The notes below the pieces were generated by a model. The model was not told the origin of the DNA, searched no databases, and saw only the letters and a list, made by a program, of their open reading frames with translations. 64,000 nucleotides of DNA from contig ARYC01017179.1 of assembly GCA_000711775.1 (NCBI GenBank), positions 1 to 64,000 of the forward strand, in the 5' to 3' direction. This DNA comes from Oxytricha trifallax (Eukaryota; Ciliophora; Spirotrichea; Sporadotrichida; Oxytrichidae). The number at the start of each line of letters is the position of its first letter. Position 1 is the first letter of the stretch. This document shows positions 1-10,512 of this stretch, piece after piece. The position numbers and the translations under genes were made by a program.

Positions 1-113
1 TCTTAAATTCGAACAATACTTTTAAATAAATAATTTAATAACAACTTTTATTGGCTCAACTATATTTGTTATTAAACTTCCAAAATAAAAACAAATTATC
101 AAAACTAAGTTAT
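1..113. other. AT-rich non-coding edge
   Basis: No coding signal is visible. The phosphorylase frame to the right loses family similarity near position 150, so this is probably the start of an IES or intron. The missing C-terminal phosphorylase segment should lie beyond the window or elsewhere in the locus. Confidence 0.5.
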
Positions 114-3100
114 TTATTTTTCAATTTTTACATAAATTTTATTTAAAATATTCTCAATGCTGTAGAGCATAGCATGAATAGTGCTAACATCTCCAAAAGT
201 GCCAGCTCTGATTGTATCAAACACTCTCTTAAGTCTGCTGCCAATGTAGTCTCTTCTGCCTTCTTGAATTTGCTTTCTGAAGGTATCAACTTCAGGAACT
301 AGAGCTCCAAAGATGAACATGTTGTGGGCACCGATTTCCTCAGCGATTTCAACGTTGGCACCATCCATAGTTCCAATAATAATTGAACCATTCATGATGA
401 ATTTCATGTTTGAAGTGCCACTGGCCTCGGTACCTGCGGTTGAAATGTGCTGAGACATTTCAGCAGCTGGAATAATGATTTGAGCTGCACTAACGCAATA
501 GTTTTATGTAAATACACTTTTACTTTGAAGAGGCTATGAATCTTGAAAAATTCATTCTTATAGTTTGGTAAGAATACAATCTTGAGAAGGTCTCCAATAT
601 CTCTATCATTGTTAACTTTCTAAGCGACACTGTTAATCAACTTGATAATGGCTTTAGCATTAGCATAACCTGGTGCTGCTTTGCCTCCAATCATGACAAC
701 TCTTGGAACAAATTTAGCTGCACGTTCATGAGCTGGAGTGTCCTTGATCATTAAATATCTGTGGATTATGTAAAGAATATTTATTGGGTAATTATAGAAT
801 TAGATATACTGCCAATAATAGTCAAAAAATAGCTACAAACTGAAAATAATATTCATGAATTGTCTCTTGTACTCATGGATTCTCTTTACCATGACATCAT
901 ATAATGAGTTAATTGGAATATCAAATATATTATTTATGGATGTCGTGGATAAATTGATAAGCAATTAAATTTAAATCTGTAAATATCAATGCCAGTATGT
1001 TCCTTAACCCAAACTGCGAGCTTCTTTTTATTCTCTTACTTTACATGTATAAATCTTTTTAAGAAATCTTCATCGGTAGAATAAGCTGATAGCTCTCTCA
1101 AACTTGTCAAGTTAGTAATCCATTCTGTGTGATCATCCTTGATTTATATAAATTAAAAAACTCATAGAGATTTAAAGGGAAGGGATTGGGATTTTACATT
1201 AAAACTGATTGTATCTGAAATGAGATCTGAGAGACCTGGGTTGCAGCAGTGAATCCATCTTCTTGGGGTAACTCCATTTGTCTTATTTTGAATCTTGCCT
1301 GGGAACATCTCATCGAAGTCCTTAAAAATAGTTTTCTTCAAGAGCTCAGAATGAAGAGCAGCAACACCGTTAACTGAATGTGAACAGATAATTGAAAGGA
1401 AAGCCATGCGAACTTTCTTTTCATCTCCTTCTTCAATAAGAGACATTCTTGAAATACGGGCACCATCTCCTGGATACTTTTGCTTTACTTTCTCAATGAA
1501 GAAGAAGTTAATCAAGTAGATGTAGTAATTAATGTAATGCTTGATATTTAAAAGTATTAAATTCAGATGAGATCCAAATGTCTTGGAAGTAAGTTTCCAA
1601 TAAGCTTAACAGACCATTTCTCTAAGGCTTCTGGAAGTACGGTATGGTTAGTATAAGCGAATGTCTTATAAATAATGTTCCAAGCCTGATCCCAAGGGAG
1701 TTTCTCCTCATCAATCAAAATTCTAAGCAATTCAATCGAAGCAATAGCTGGGTGAGTGTCGTTAAGTTGAATTTGATTCTTTTCATGGAAGTTATTCCAG
1801 TCTGTGTGGGTCTTCTTGTATCTTCTAATGATATCTCTGATAGTGGCAGAGCAGAAGAAATATTGTTACTTCAATCTCAACTCTTTACCTTGCTCTGAAC
1901 TATCATTAGGATATAGAACTGAAGTAATATATTCAGCCTTTTATCTTTCATGAATGGCTCCGTGATAATCACCAGCGTTGAATTGTCTGAAATCAAATTC
2001 GTTACATGGTCTGGATTTCCAAAGTCTCAAATTATTTGTGTTGAAGGTATTGAAACCTGGAATGGGTGTATCAAAAGCTTGTGCAACAACGATATAAAAA
2101 GAAAAAATAAAATTGATGTCTCCACCTTCCCAGTTGGCTCTTTCAACTCCACCATCGTTATACTTTCTAACATGACCATAGAATCTAACGTGATAAGTAA
2201 CATCGGCTCTCTCAATTTCCCAGGGATTTCCTCTAGCAAGCCAGTAATCTGGTGACTCTACTTAATATCCATCAATAATGCCTTGCTTGAAGATACCATA
2301 GTCGTATCTTATACCATAACCCCAAGCAGGAATTTCAAGGGTTGCCATAGAGTCCAAGAAGCAAGCAGCTAGTCTTCCGAGACCTCCGTTTCCGAGTGCA
2401 GGGTCAACTTCCTGTTCATAAAGATCCTCAAGTTTATAGCCAATATCCATTAAAGCGTCCTTGTATTTTGGTTCAACATCAATATTAACTAAGGAGTTCT
2501 GCATAAGTCTTCCTAATAAGAACTCTAGAGAAAGATAGTACACTCTCTTGGAATCGTTAGTCTATAGTATAGTAGGTTAATAAATGAATACAAGATTTAT
2601 AATATATTAGAGGATCCCTATTTTAAAATTGAGGAAGTTGTGATTGATGATGATGTAATAAATGCAATAAGTTCATATCGTTTTAAGATATTCATAGAGT
2701 TGGGTATGCAAATAGAAGCCTTTGTATCATCTAATTATAAAGTTCGTTAACTTACAGTAAAGTACTCGTTGGTATCATTCCAAGCTTCAATGAGTCTATC
2801 TCTTACTGAGAAAGCTGAAGCTTGATAAGCGTTAAAGTTATCAAAATTGAATCTTGTGCATCCTAGAGTATACTCGACGTGGTTCACGATTGATCTTTAA
2901 ATTGACTTTTTGTCTGCACCGATATATGAGTTCATGAGCTCCCATATCTTTTCATTGCCCACCTTAGACTCATCATACTTGAACTCTGGCTATAAAAGGA
3001 AAGATTTTTAGATTATTTTGCTCAATATTATTGTTAATTAAAGATGGGTATTTTAAATTCTGAGTTTACTTAGTTCAAATATCCTTGATTTGAAACCACC

Positions 3101-4175
3101 TAAAATTACTTACTCTATATAATTGTTTTTCTTGTTGCTCCTATTGTAAACCAAACTTGGAATCTTTTCTCACAATTCTTGTCTTGTCAACATGGCTTAT
3201 AACCTTGGTCTCGACCTATTAAAATGAGTTGTAATCATGACTCAAACAGGTAAGTGAGGTAGGTAAACTCAATAATTAATATGAAATTGCTTAAAGATTG
3301 TAACAAGCATCTTACATGACCATTCAGTTCATATTTTTTTTAAAAAATGAAGTATTGAATTATCAAAATTCATGAATTAAAAGTTGAGCTTTAAATTCAT
3401 GATATAAAAAGTAATTTTGCAATAAAAAGTATTTCCTAATTTTTAATGCCATTTTACATTTTTTATTTATGAAATTAGAGATTTTTTCAGTAAATTCTAT
3501 ATATAAAAAGACAATCGAGAACAAAATTATAATTTAAAGGTATATTTAGTTTTAATAAATTATATAGTTAGGTGATTGGTATGCGAAGATTTCTCTTCTT
3601 CTTGATTTTTTTGTGGACCTTTAGATGTAGCTGTAGTGATTTAGTTAATAATTTTTGAAAAATAAATTCAAGAAAACTCCCCTTTAAAATTTAATTTTAT
3701 AAATCAATGTGATTTGGTCGCTATATTGGTTGGTGGTGGTAGTAGATGTAGAGTCGCTGCCGTGGGTGTTCAAGGGTTCCTGAATGGGTTGGCTTGCATC
3801 GAGTTTATGATTGATTTCTTCATGAGATTTAACTTCCTCATCTTAGATTTAGCTTGATCCATCTATAGTTATTCAATGGTATATTTTATAGCATAGTATT
3901 ATTAAAACAATAGTTTTTAATTGAACTGTTATAGTATAAAATTGTGATAATTTATTTGGTAAGATATTTGAATGTTAACCATTTATAAATAAATATCATT
4001 TTAAAACAAACTAGGTTACTTAGATTCGTACCTTCTTGTGGAACTGTGAATATACATATTAATTTTAACAATGTGTTTTAAATTTATCTTTGAATTATTT
4101 ATTTAATTTATCTGTGGGTGTGGTAGTGGAAGTGGAGTCTTCCTGTTTACCTTGATTCTTTTTCTTGCCTCCCAT
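114..4175 (-). CDS. Glycogen phosphorylase, germline copy, 3' end missing
   Basis: Glycogen/starch phosphorylase (GT35) releases glucose-1-phosphate from glycogen in the cytosol. I chose the ATG at 4175. It is followed by a Q/S/T-rich leader absent from typical family members. The catalytic domain follows in linear order: [12 protein letters not shown] near 2540, [11 protein letters not shown] near 2380, WEGGD near 2130, NDTHPAIA near 1760, TNGVTPRRW near 1270, GGKAAPGY near 680, and the pyridoxal-phosphate motif [10 protein letters not shown] near 410 with its lysine. Nine IESs were resolved by pointer repeats; removing each restores frame. Probable GT-AG introns lie at 2562-2755 and 2990-3113. 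Similarity ends near 150, so roughly the last 80-100 residues are outside the window. Confidence 0.93.
505..566. other. IES in phosphorylase, 62 bp, pointer ATAGTTT
   Basis: The repeat ATAGTTT occurs at 498-504 and 560-566. Deleting 62 bp corrects a frameshift and joins FLPNY to [14 protein letters not shown], as expected for phosphorylases. There is no GT-AG end. Confidence 0.92.
782..853. other. IES in phosphorylase, 72 bp, pointer AATATT
   Basis: AATATT occurs at 776-781 and 848-853. Removal joins [10 protein letters not shown] to LYIIHRYL, the conserved phosphorylase stretch. Confidence 0.9.
925..989. other. IES in phosphorylase, 65 bp, pointer AATATCAA
   Basis: AATATCAA occurs at 917-924 and 982-989. 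Removal corrects the frame and joins KEHTGIDI to [16 protein letters not shown]. Confidence 0.92.
1145..1210. other. IES in phosphorylase, 66 bp, pointer TGATT
   Basis: TGATT occurs at 1140-1144 and 1206-1210. Removal joins [10 protein letters not shown] to [11 protein letters not shown]. An intron reading would give the wrong frame. Confidence 0.88.
1523..1569. other. IES in phosphorylase, 47 bp, pointer AGATG
   Basis: AGATG occurs at 1518-1522 and 1565-1569. Removal joins LLPRHLDLI to [11 protein letters not shown] in frame. Confidence 0.88.
2094..2117. other. Very short IES in phosphorylase, 24 bp, pointer GAT
   Basis: GAT occurs at 2091-2093 and 2115-2117. The 24 bp insert is in frame but separates the family motif WEGGD from [12 protein letters not shown]. 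The 3 bp pointer is weak evidence alone. Confidence 0.7.
3240..3583. other. IES in phosphorylase leader, 344 bp, pointer ATG
   Basis: ATG occurs at 3237-3239 and 3581-3583. Removal joins EEEKSSH to DYNSFQQVETK in frame. The pointer is only 3 bp, so the exact edges are uncertain. Confidence 0.6.
3643..3715. other. IES in phosphorylase leader, 73 bp, pointer GTGATTT
   Basis: GTGATTT occurs at 3636-3642 and 3709-3715. Removal joins TNQYSDQIT to [10 protein letters not shown] in frame. Confidence 0.82.
3865..4113. other. IES in phosphorylase leader, 249 bp, pointer ATCT
   Basis: ATCT occurs at 3861-3864 and 4110-4113. Removal joins STTTPTD, from the first MDS, to GSSQIQDEE in frame. Confidence 0.72.
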
Positions 4176-4436
4176 TGTGCTTTGTTTTTATGGTTAATAC
4201 GTTTGAATGTAGATTAAGTATCTTTTTAATTATCCCCAAAAATCAATTTAATCTGTAAATTCATAGAGTAGTTCCAATTTTGATTATAAATAACTGTGTA
4301 AAATTATACTTATCCCCATAAAAATTATTATTCAATTAATAACTTATTTAGTAATATTAATGAAGCAAAATTAATAAGAATCACTCAAATGCTGAAATAA
4401 GCATTCGGGAATCAATCCACTCTAATATTTTATATC
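4176..4436. other. Intergenic AT-rich DNA
   Basis: This stretch lies between the phosphorylase start and inverted-repeat element 1. No coding frame or repeat was recognised. The phosphorylase promoter should lie here, but no motif was identified. Confidence 0.5.
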
Positions 4437-4442
4437 AATATC

Positions 4443-5396
4443 TGTTCTGACCGAGACCCCCTCTCCCCCTCAGACAAGACCCCCCTCCCCTCTTCAACCG
4501 AGACTCCCTCACCTTTTCAACCGAGACTCCCTCCTCCCCCCTCAAACTGAGAATCCCCTTTTATTATAGTTTTTTTTTATGAATTTATTTTTTACTCAGA
4601 ATAATTTTCTTGCCCTTCGGACAGATATTACTGTTAAAAATATATTTTGTTAAGTTGCACTATGCCCGTCGACTTTTGTTTTGAACATACTCCCATAGGG
4701 AAATATTTATAATAAGGTTTAATTTTGATTATCATGATTAATAATATGATTTAATTGATAGACATAAATTTGAATTCAAGATTTTTTATAACTTAAATCA
4801 CTTAAACTCTACTATATAGTAATAATTAATATAAAAATTTTTCCTATTATTTTTAACTTCATATAAATATAAAAATTTTTTATTATTACTTATTTAGTTA
4901 ATTACTATTAAAATCTTATTTTTTTCATATATATATTTAAATGGTAATCCTAAACATAAAAAATTGTCTTTAATTTTTCAATAAACTAAGCTTAAGAAAT
5001 AAGATTTTAATAGTAATTAACTAAATTAGTAATAATAATAAAAATTTTATATTTAAATGAAGTTAAAAATAATAGGAAAAATTTTTATATTAATTTTTAC
5101 TATATAGTAGAGTGTAAGTGATTTAAGTTATTCAAAAAATCTTGAATTCAAATTTATGTCTATCAATTAAATCATATTATTAATCATGATAGTCAAAATT
5201 AAACCTTATTATAAATATTTCCCTATGGGAGCATGTTCTAAACAAAAGTCGACGGACGTAGTGTAACTTATCAAAATATATTTTTAATAGTAATATCTGC
5301 CCGAAGGGCAAGAATTATTCTGAGTAAAAAATAAATTCATAAAAAAACTATAATAAAAGGGGATTCTCGGTTTGAGGGGGGGCCTCGGTCAGAACA
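4443..5396. mobile_element. Palindromic inverted-repeat element 1, about 950 bp
   Basis: The left half is nearly the reverse complement of the right half, folding about a point near 4950. The termini read TGTTCTGACCGAG and CTCGGTCAGAACA. The direct repeat AATATCT flanks it at 4437-4443 and 5397-5403, as expected of a target-site duplication or pointer. The left arm carries several copies of a CCGAGACTCCCTC-like unit that the right arm lacks, which accounts for part of the arm asymmetry. No transposase frame was seen. A MITE or foldback element is most likely. Confidence 0.85.
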
Positions 5397-5403
5397 AATA
5401 TCT

Positions 5404-5688
5404 AATTAGTATACCCTCTTAATATCTCCGATTTTATTATTAAAAATTTCTCATTTCTTTAGTTTACCTTCTACCCATTATACTTCTCTTAAATCCAAAC
5501 TATTTTCATATACTTTGTATATTTTTGTGATTTATAGGAAAAAAAGCATTAAAATCTTAAATAATAAATAAGGAAATAAGATCATCACTCTTATATTAAT
5601 ATAGTATATCATTAATTTAGAGTTAAATCATTAATTTCCAATCATAAAAAGTAGAATTATAATTATAATATATAAATAACTTATAAAA
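5404..5688. other. Intergenic AT-rich DNA
   Basis: This stretch lies between inverted-repeat element 1 and the MAPEG gene. No coding signal was seen. Confidence 0.5.
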
Positions 5689-6825
5689 ATGTCTTCACTA
5701 TCCAACGCTTTGTTCTCTGTGAGAGAGACCACTACAATTGCTGTGCCCAAAGAATTCAGTATTTAATTGCTGCTCGTGGGTGGAATTGCACTTGCTCAAC
5801 ACTATGCTACCCTCTATTATAGCAAAATTGAAAAATAAATTTGGATTTAAAAAAGTAGAATGCTAGAAATGTTTCCATTAAATATTTAGAGAAGAAATAA
5901 TGATAAGTTTTTTATTGTTATACATCGCAAAGAGAAAAGAAATCTATGGTAGATATAAATACATGCAGAATTATAGTAAAGATCACTAAATTGCCTTCTC
6001 AACTCCTCATTCCACTGAACCATCAAAGAATTATTAAAATTATTTTTAATACTTTGTGCAACCAAAATATCTTTATATTCCTCAAATTATTTCGAATATT
6101 TGACACTATGGGATTGTTAAAATATAGGTAAAATTGTCTCTTACAATTTTGATATTAAATAATTTTCCTTTATAATTTTATAAAGAAGATACATCCACAT
6201 GGCGATCCAGACTCAGTTGATGGTTGGTACAGCTCAAAGCTCTCTTATCGTGAGTGGTACGAATTAGCCTGTGCAAAACGTGCCCATTTGGAATAAGTAG
6301 AGAACAGTTCACACTAATTAATAATATTATGATGAAACTGCTTCCATTCTTTACTTGATATTAAAATATCATGCTATAGATAACTTGAATAGTGCAGTTT
6401 ACATATAAATTTATTGCACAGTTCATTAGCAATTATTTTCAGTTTAATTGGCGGGTTGAAATTTCCAGTGCTTTGCTTAGGCTTTGGATCTGCTTATCTG
6501 ATTGGCACTCTCGTCTTCGCTAGGAGTTATCAGAGAGAAGGCGCTATAATAACATAAAATTAAATTATATTATATTGACTCTTATATTATTATAACACAG
6601 GAAAGAAATGCCTTGGGAGAATTATGATGAGAGGATCACTCTGGGTTCTTGGTGGACTAGCAATCTATAATGATAAATTTATATAAGATTTCATTAGATA
6701 TTTAATTTTAAAATTTATAATATAATTTTCATAAAGTATTATTGTGAATAGTAGCAGCAGTGAAATTAGTAGGAGAAACTTACAACATAGATATCAATTC
6801 AATCAGAAATCTTTTAAAGTTTTGA
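5689..6825 (+). CDS. MAPEG family membrane protein, microsomal glutathione S-transferase 3-like
   Basis: MAPEG proteins are four-helix membrane enzymes that conjugate glutathione or reduce lipid peroxides. The order is linear. First comes an N-terminal helix (LLLVGGIALAQHYATLYY), then a loop ending in CAKRAHLEQVE, matching the family RAHxNxLE motif. Two further helices follow (SLIGGLKFPVLCLGFG and AYLIGTLVFARSYQREG), then MMRGSLWVLGGLA, and the C-terminus ends at TGA 6823-6825. Three IESs were resolved. The join between the first segment (ending near 5835) and the second (starting near 6183) was not resolved, so at least one more IES lies between them. Family assignment rests on the RAH motif and helix pattern. 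Confidence 0.8.
6312..6425. other. IES in MAPEG gene, 114 bp, pointer ACAGTTCA
   Basis: ACAGTTCA occurs at 6304-6311 and 6418-6425. Removal joins AHLEQVENSS to LAIIFSLIGGLKFP in frame. Confidence 0.9.
6555..6599. other. IES in MAPEG gene, 45 bp, pointer ACA
   Basis: ACA occurs at 6552-6554 and 6597-6599. The join gives QREGAIIT then GKKCLGRIMMRG. The pointer is only 3 bp. Confidence 0.6.
6665..6749. other. IES in MAPEG gene, 85 bp, pointer AAT
   Basis: AAT occurs at 6662-6664 and 6747-6749. Removal shifts frame and joins WVLGGLAI to VAAVKLVGETYNID, then TGA. The pointer is only 3 bp. Confidence 0.62.
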
Positions 6826-7480
6826 AGAAAAAACAAGTAATTTTAGTGAAAAATTTAAATTTAATTTAATTTTATTGAATTTTATGGGATTTATTACAAT
6901 TCCAATCCTATTTATCTCTATTCAAGTTTATTTACTTTTTTTCAATCAAAAATAAACTCATTAAGCTTAATTAATAGTTTTATTTGTGAATCTCAAATAT
7001 TTTGAATTTGCAAGGATAAGAATATTATTGATAAAACTTAGCATCCTGGTTTTAACTGATGAAAATAGTTGATTTTTTAACTTTAAAACTGATAAAAAAC
7101 TATAAGTTACAAATATGATTAAGAATTAAAGTGAGAGAGGTGGAATAAATTTAAAATATCAATGGTTAAATATAATTATTCTATAATATTTAAATTATTA
7201 AGAGATTTAGCCGTCCATTTCTGTTTAATTATTCAGTTTATGTGGGATCAAATATACTTTATTTTTTGAATTTCTTTTTGAAAGTTAATAATATGATTTA
7301 GAAGAAGGGGTTTTGGGTTAAGATAAATAGTATTAAATGTATGTGGCATGGCATAAATAACTAAAAACAGAATGAAATTTTGCCCTCTTATCTTATTTAT
7401 TTTCATGATTTAACTGATATATACTTATAATTCTACAGCAGCCCCATTAACTTACTTCAATGATAGAAAAGAACTAAATT
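6826..7480. other. Intergenic region between convergent genes
   Basis: No coding frame was supported. A telomere-like GGGGTTTTGGG lies at 7307-7317. The region separates the 3' ends of the MAPEG gene and the next minus-strand gene, where two macronuclear chromosomes could be divided. Confidence 0.45.
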
Positions 7481-8891
7481 TCATATTCTCTTCTACATCT
7501 TCATGTTTTTTAATAATTTTATTTAAATTGCAATAACAATTGATAATCGTTTTTCTAAATCTTCATAAGCAAACAAGACTGAATTTTAGAATTTCACTTT
7601 TTATTATTTATTGACAAATGACTATGAGGTTTCCCGGTTCATAACTTCCCTGACTAATCTCAGTTAGCTGCCTGAGAGTTCTAACCATTTCTCTCTTCCA
7701 TCATTTTCTTGAACTTTAATTAAGTTTGAGTTGGGTTTTTATAAAGTAGTGGAAATTTAAATTAATTATTCTTCTTGACTTTTCATAAGAAAATGGGTCA
7801 AAAATTCTGTCAAATTAACTAAATGACCCATATGTTTTTATCATCAATGAAGTTTTTGGCGTAGAGAGAGAAGAAGTCAAAGAAGAGATGATCCTTGGCT
7901 TTGTCAAATTTATTGGGGTTAATGTCCATAATCACGCTTTCCCCTGCTCCGTCTTTCATCTCTAGCTTGCTACCATTCAATATAATTAAAATTATTGTAA
8001 GTTTAAATCTTTTACTGCATCAAGCCGTTATTACTGTAATTTAATGAAATTATGACAAAAACAGTAAAATTAATAGAATTTCAAAGATTGAAGGTGTTGG
8101 AGTCTTCACTGTCGGAAGAGACGGACAAGTTGAAAAGCTCTTAGTCCATCATTTTCTTTTGGTGCATTTACTTTGCTTTATGCATTTTTTAAATATTTCG
8201 TTTTTATGAGTCATAAGGTAGTTACTCCCTATTTCCTATTAAATTTTATGATGAATTTACTAGTTTCTAAATTATAGCATTTGATCAATGAAGATTTGAG
8301 CATTATCAGTGTTTTTCTCTCCCCAGAAGATATCTTTCGTGATTTTATGAGTAGCGCCCTCTGAATAGTCCTCACCACCAAAATCTACTTGCACTAATCA
8401 AAAAATTCAATTTTCTTATACACATGACTATTATTAGTCAAACATTTTAAAGCACAGCATGATACTTGTGATAGTAGTTGTATGGGTCTCTCTTGGCTGT
8501 TTCTTCATCCACGAGTTCATCGTTCTCGTCAAAGTACAAAGTAGCTCTGCGGGGTTACTTTCTCAAGAAGGGGGCTATATCACTGTCGTCACCATTAAAT
8601 CATGAGTTATTTAAAACACATTATAAGAGTAAAATTCTACGATTTAATTCTGCAACCATTAGAAGAGAGCTTTTGACTTCTTCTACCGGCGGTTCTTGAC
8701 TTGAATATCTACTCAGCCTTGCGCTTCTCCTTGCGACTTTGGACCACAGAGTATGCGACAGTTGTGGCTCCCAAGAGAGCAACAGCAGCTACAGAAACGG
8801 CAATCAGAGATTTGGAACTGCTGTCAGATGCTGTTGCTGAGAGAGCAGAGGAGTGAGCGAATGTAGGTTAATGGTAAAATTGTTGATTCAT
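7481..8891 (-). CDS. Single-pass membrane protein of unknown family
   Basis: No family was recognised. The start ATG is at 8891. Residues about 30-50 form one hydrophobic helix (IAVSVAAVALLGATTVAYSV) followed by a basic patch (QSRKEKRKAE). An acidic, aromatic-rich middle follows (DEETAKRDPYNYYHKY, VDFGGEDYSEG, DIFWGEKNTD) and a hydrophilic C-terminal tail to TGA at 7481-7483. Five IESs (61-143 bp) interrupt it; each join is in frame and the order is linear. A type II or tail-proximal anchor with a large soluble domain is inferred. The C-terminal extent depends on the last join. Confidence 0.7.
7704..7846. other. IES, 143 bp, pointer CATCA
   Basis: CATCA occurs at 7699-7703 and 7842-7846. Removal joins FSLYAKNFID to GREKWLELSGSQ in frame. 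Confidence 0.65.
7978..8089. other. IES, 112 bp, pointer ATT
   Basis: ATT occurs at 7975-7977 and 8087-8089. Removal joins SDSEDSNTFN to GSKLEMKDGAG. The pointer is short. Confidence 0.58.
8155..8282. other. IES, 128 bp, pointer CATTT
   Basis: CATTT occurs at 8150-8154 and 8278-8282. Removal joins NAQIFIDQM to MDQELFNLSV in frame. Confidence 0.72.
8395..8455. other. IES, 61 bp, pointer GCAC
   Basis: GCAC occurs at 8391-8394 and 8452-8455. Removal corrects the frame and joins YHKYHAV to QVDFGGEDYSEG. Confidence 0.75.
8598..8661. other. IES, 64 bp, pointer ACCATTA
   Basis: ACCATTA occurs at 8591-8597 and 8655-8661. Removal corrects the frame and joins RSQKLSSNG to DDSDIAPFLRK. Confidence 0.85.
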
Positions 8892-9163
8892 TTTATTAAT
8901 TAGCGAGGTGTAGGGTCTTCAAATTATTATATTTATTATTATAGCTTTAAAACTATCTGCACCCTATATATTCTGTTACAGTCACTCCTTAATATTTGAA
9001 GTTAATATTTGTTTAATTTACAAATCTCTTAAAATGTTACTTAAAATCATAAAATTAACAAAAAAATAAAACTTTATCTATTAAGTTCAACTAAATGATT
9101 CATACTTAAATTGAATTTTCTTATATTTTTAAATTGATTATTTTTAGTAGAATTTTAAGCATT

Positions 9164-9583
9164 TCATCTAAGCATGATGCCTTTCTTAATTAGTTGCTTG
9201 GTATTTCTCTCGTTAATCATAGTCATTTTTGGATCAGCTTTTCCACTCTAGTATTCCTTGGCTACTTCCTGAGCCAAAACTATGTTATCGTTTAAGTCGT
9301 TGACTTTGTATTGGTAGAGAAGGGGGATTATGTCTGGGTGTGCGCTATCAAGTTCATGAATGAAAGAGAGAGTTTAAGTGAATTCTTGGTGTTTCACTTG
9401 TTAAATCAGCTATTTATATTAACAAATTAGAACAATATACTCTATAAAATAAAATATAGATGTAAGAAATAACTAGAAATCTTGATAATCACTTTCGTAT
9501 CTCCGAAAACCAAAATTTTTATCTAAATAAATAGCATAGATGGCAAATTTACATATTAATAGAGAACTTTTCAATAAAAACAT
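9164..9583 (-). CDS. Small ORF of unknown function, 3' part likely real
   Basis: With TGA as the only stop, one frame is open from an ATG at 9583 to TGA at 9164-9166. The last 80 or so codons look coding: balanced composition, with runs such as LDSAHPDIIPLLYQYKVNDL and LAQEVAKEYQSGKADPKMTM. The first 60 codons are AT-driven and may be IES, intron or upstream DNA, so the true N-terminus may be in a segment not identified here. It starts only about 29 bp from the divergent C9orf85-like gene. Confidence 0.45.
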
Positions 9584-9611
9584 AAATTTATATAAATACT
9601 AGATAAATAAA

Positions 9612-10512
9612 ATGTCAACACAGAAGGGCAACATGAAAAAGCAGGGTCAAAAGCATCAAAATGATACCAAATTCGCTCACAATAAGAAATCCAAGAAGAC
9701 TTAGAAGATCTTGGCATCACCATTAGATTGCTTGTGTCACAGATGCCTGGATATTTTACAGTGGAAAATCGCTTATAGAAAGTACAAGCCACTCACTGCT
9801 CTATCAAAGTGCAATATATGTTATTGCTTAAATTAAGGTTTTATTAATCCTCTATTGATACTGTGCTTGAATTAACGATTTAATCTTACTTTCGCAATAA
9901 CAAAGAAACATAACCAAGGCCTATAGAACGATTTGCGAGCCCTGTGCTAAAAGTCAGAAGCATCCCGATACCCTTGTGAAGCTCCTTCTCTGCACGAAAT
10001 GCTCCAAAGATTGCTCTGTGGACAACGGTGCTGGCAAACCAGGTTATGCCATCCCAGAGTTATCGAGGCAGCAGAGATCAGAGAAGCAAGCCAGAGAAGA
10101 AGTCGAGATGGAGGAAACCCTCAAATCCCTTAAAATCCGATGCAGACGCACCATCCTGAGGAAGCTTGATGCAGAAGAAATCACATTTGATCCAGTCAAG
10201 AAGATATTTTTATATGTGGACAGCGAGGAACAGTATTAATAAGGGAAGAAGAGAGACGGAGGAGCTGAAAGCGACGATGATGAGGATGACAGCGATGAAG
10301 ATGATGAGAGTGGAGATGATAACGAGGAGGAAAAAAAGACAGATGGCAAGAAAGAATAGATTAAGAGCAGCATTAAGAAGCCAGTTGATGATAATAACAC
10401 TCAAGTTGATGAATCAAAAGCAAAAGTATCTGTTAAATTTGATAAAGCAGATGATAAACATGAAAGTGATGATGATGATGAAGAGGATAAAGAAGAGGAG
10501 AAGAAAGAGTGA
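9612..10512 (+). CDS. C9orf85-like (DUF2039) zinc-binding protein with acidic tail
   Basis: The N-terminal half matches the eukaryotic C9orf85/DUF2039 family, a small cysteine-rich protein of unknown role. It shows MSTQKGNMKKQGQKHQ at the start, then CHRC, WKIAYRKYKPL, KCNIC, ICEPCAKSQ and CTKCSK, giving pairs of CxxC that probably bind zinc. After a conserved RTILRKLDAEEI stretch the protein ends in a long Asp/Glu/Lys-rich tail to TGA 10510-10512, longer than in animal homologues. An insert of about 80 bp between KCNIC (near 9820) and NITKAYRTIC (near 9905) breaks the frame. It is probably an IES, but only a 2 bp TA repeat rejoins the frame, so its edges are open. Confidence 0.8.

Noticed and set aside
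498..2117. Phosphorylase inserts as spliceosomal introns
   Set aside because: They lack GT-AG ends, and the cut points that restore the protein coincide with direct repeats, so DNA-level IESs fit better. True GT-AG introns do occur elsewhere in the gene.
5826..6113. Frame open for about 95 codons after the first MAPEG segment (begins KFGFKK)
   Set aside because: It is in a shifted frame, has AT-driven composition and no MAPEG similarity. With one stop codon, open frames of this size are expected by chance.
7794..7831. Inverted repeat ATGGGTCA...TGACCCAT suggesting an inverted MDS
   Set aside because: The neighbouring segment joins linearly through the direct repeat CATCA in frame, so no inversion is needed.
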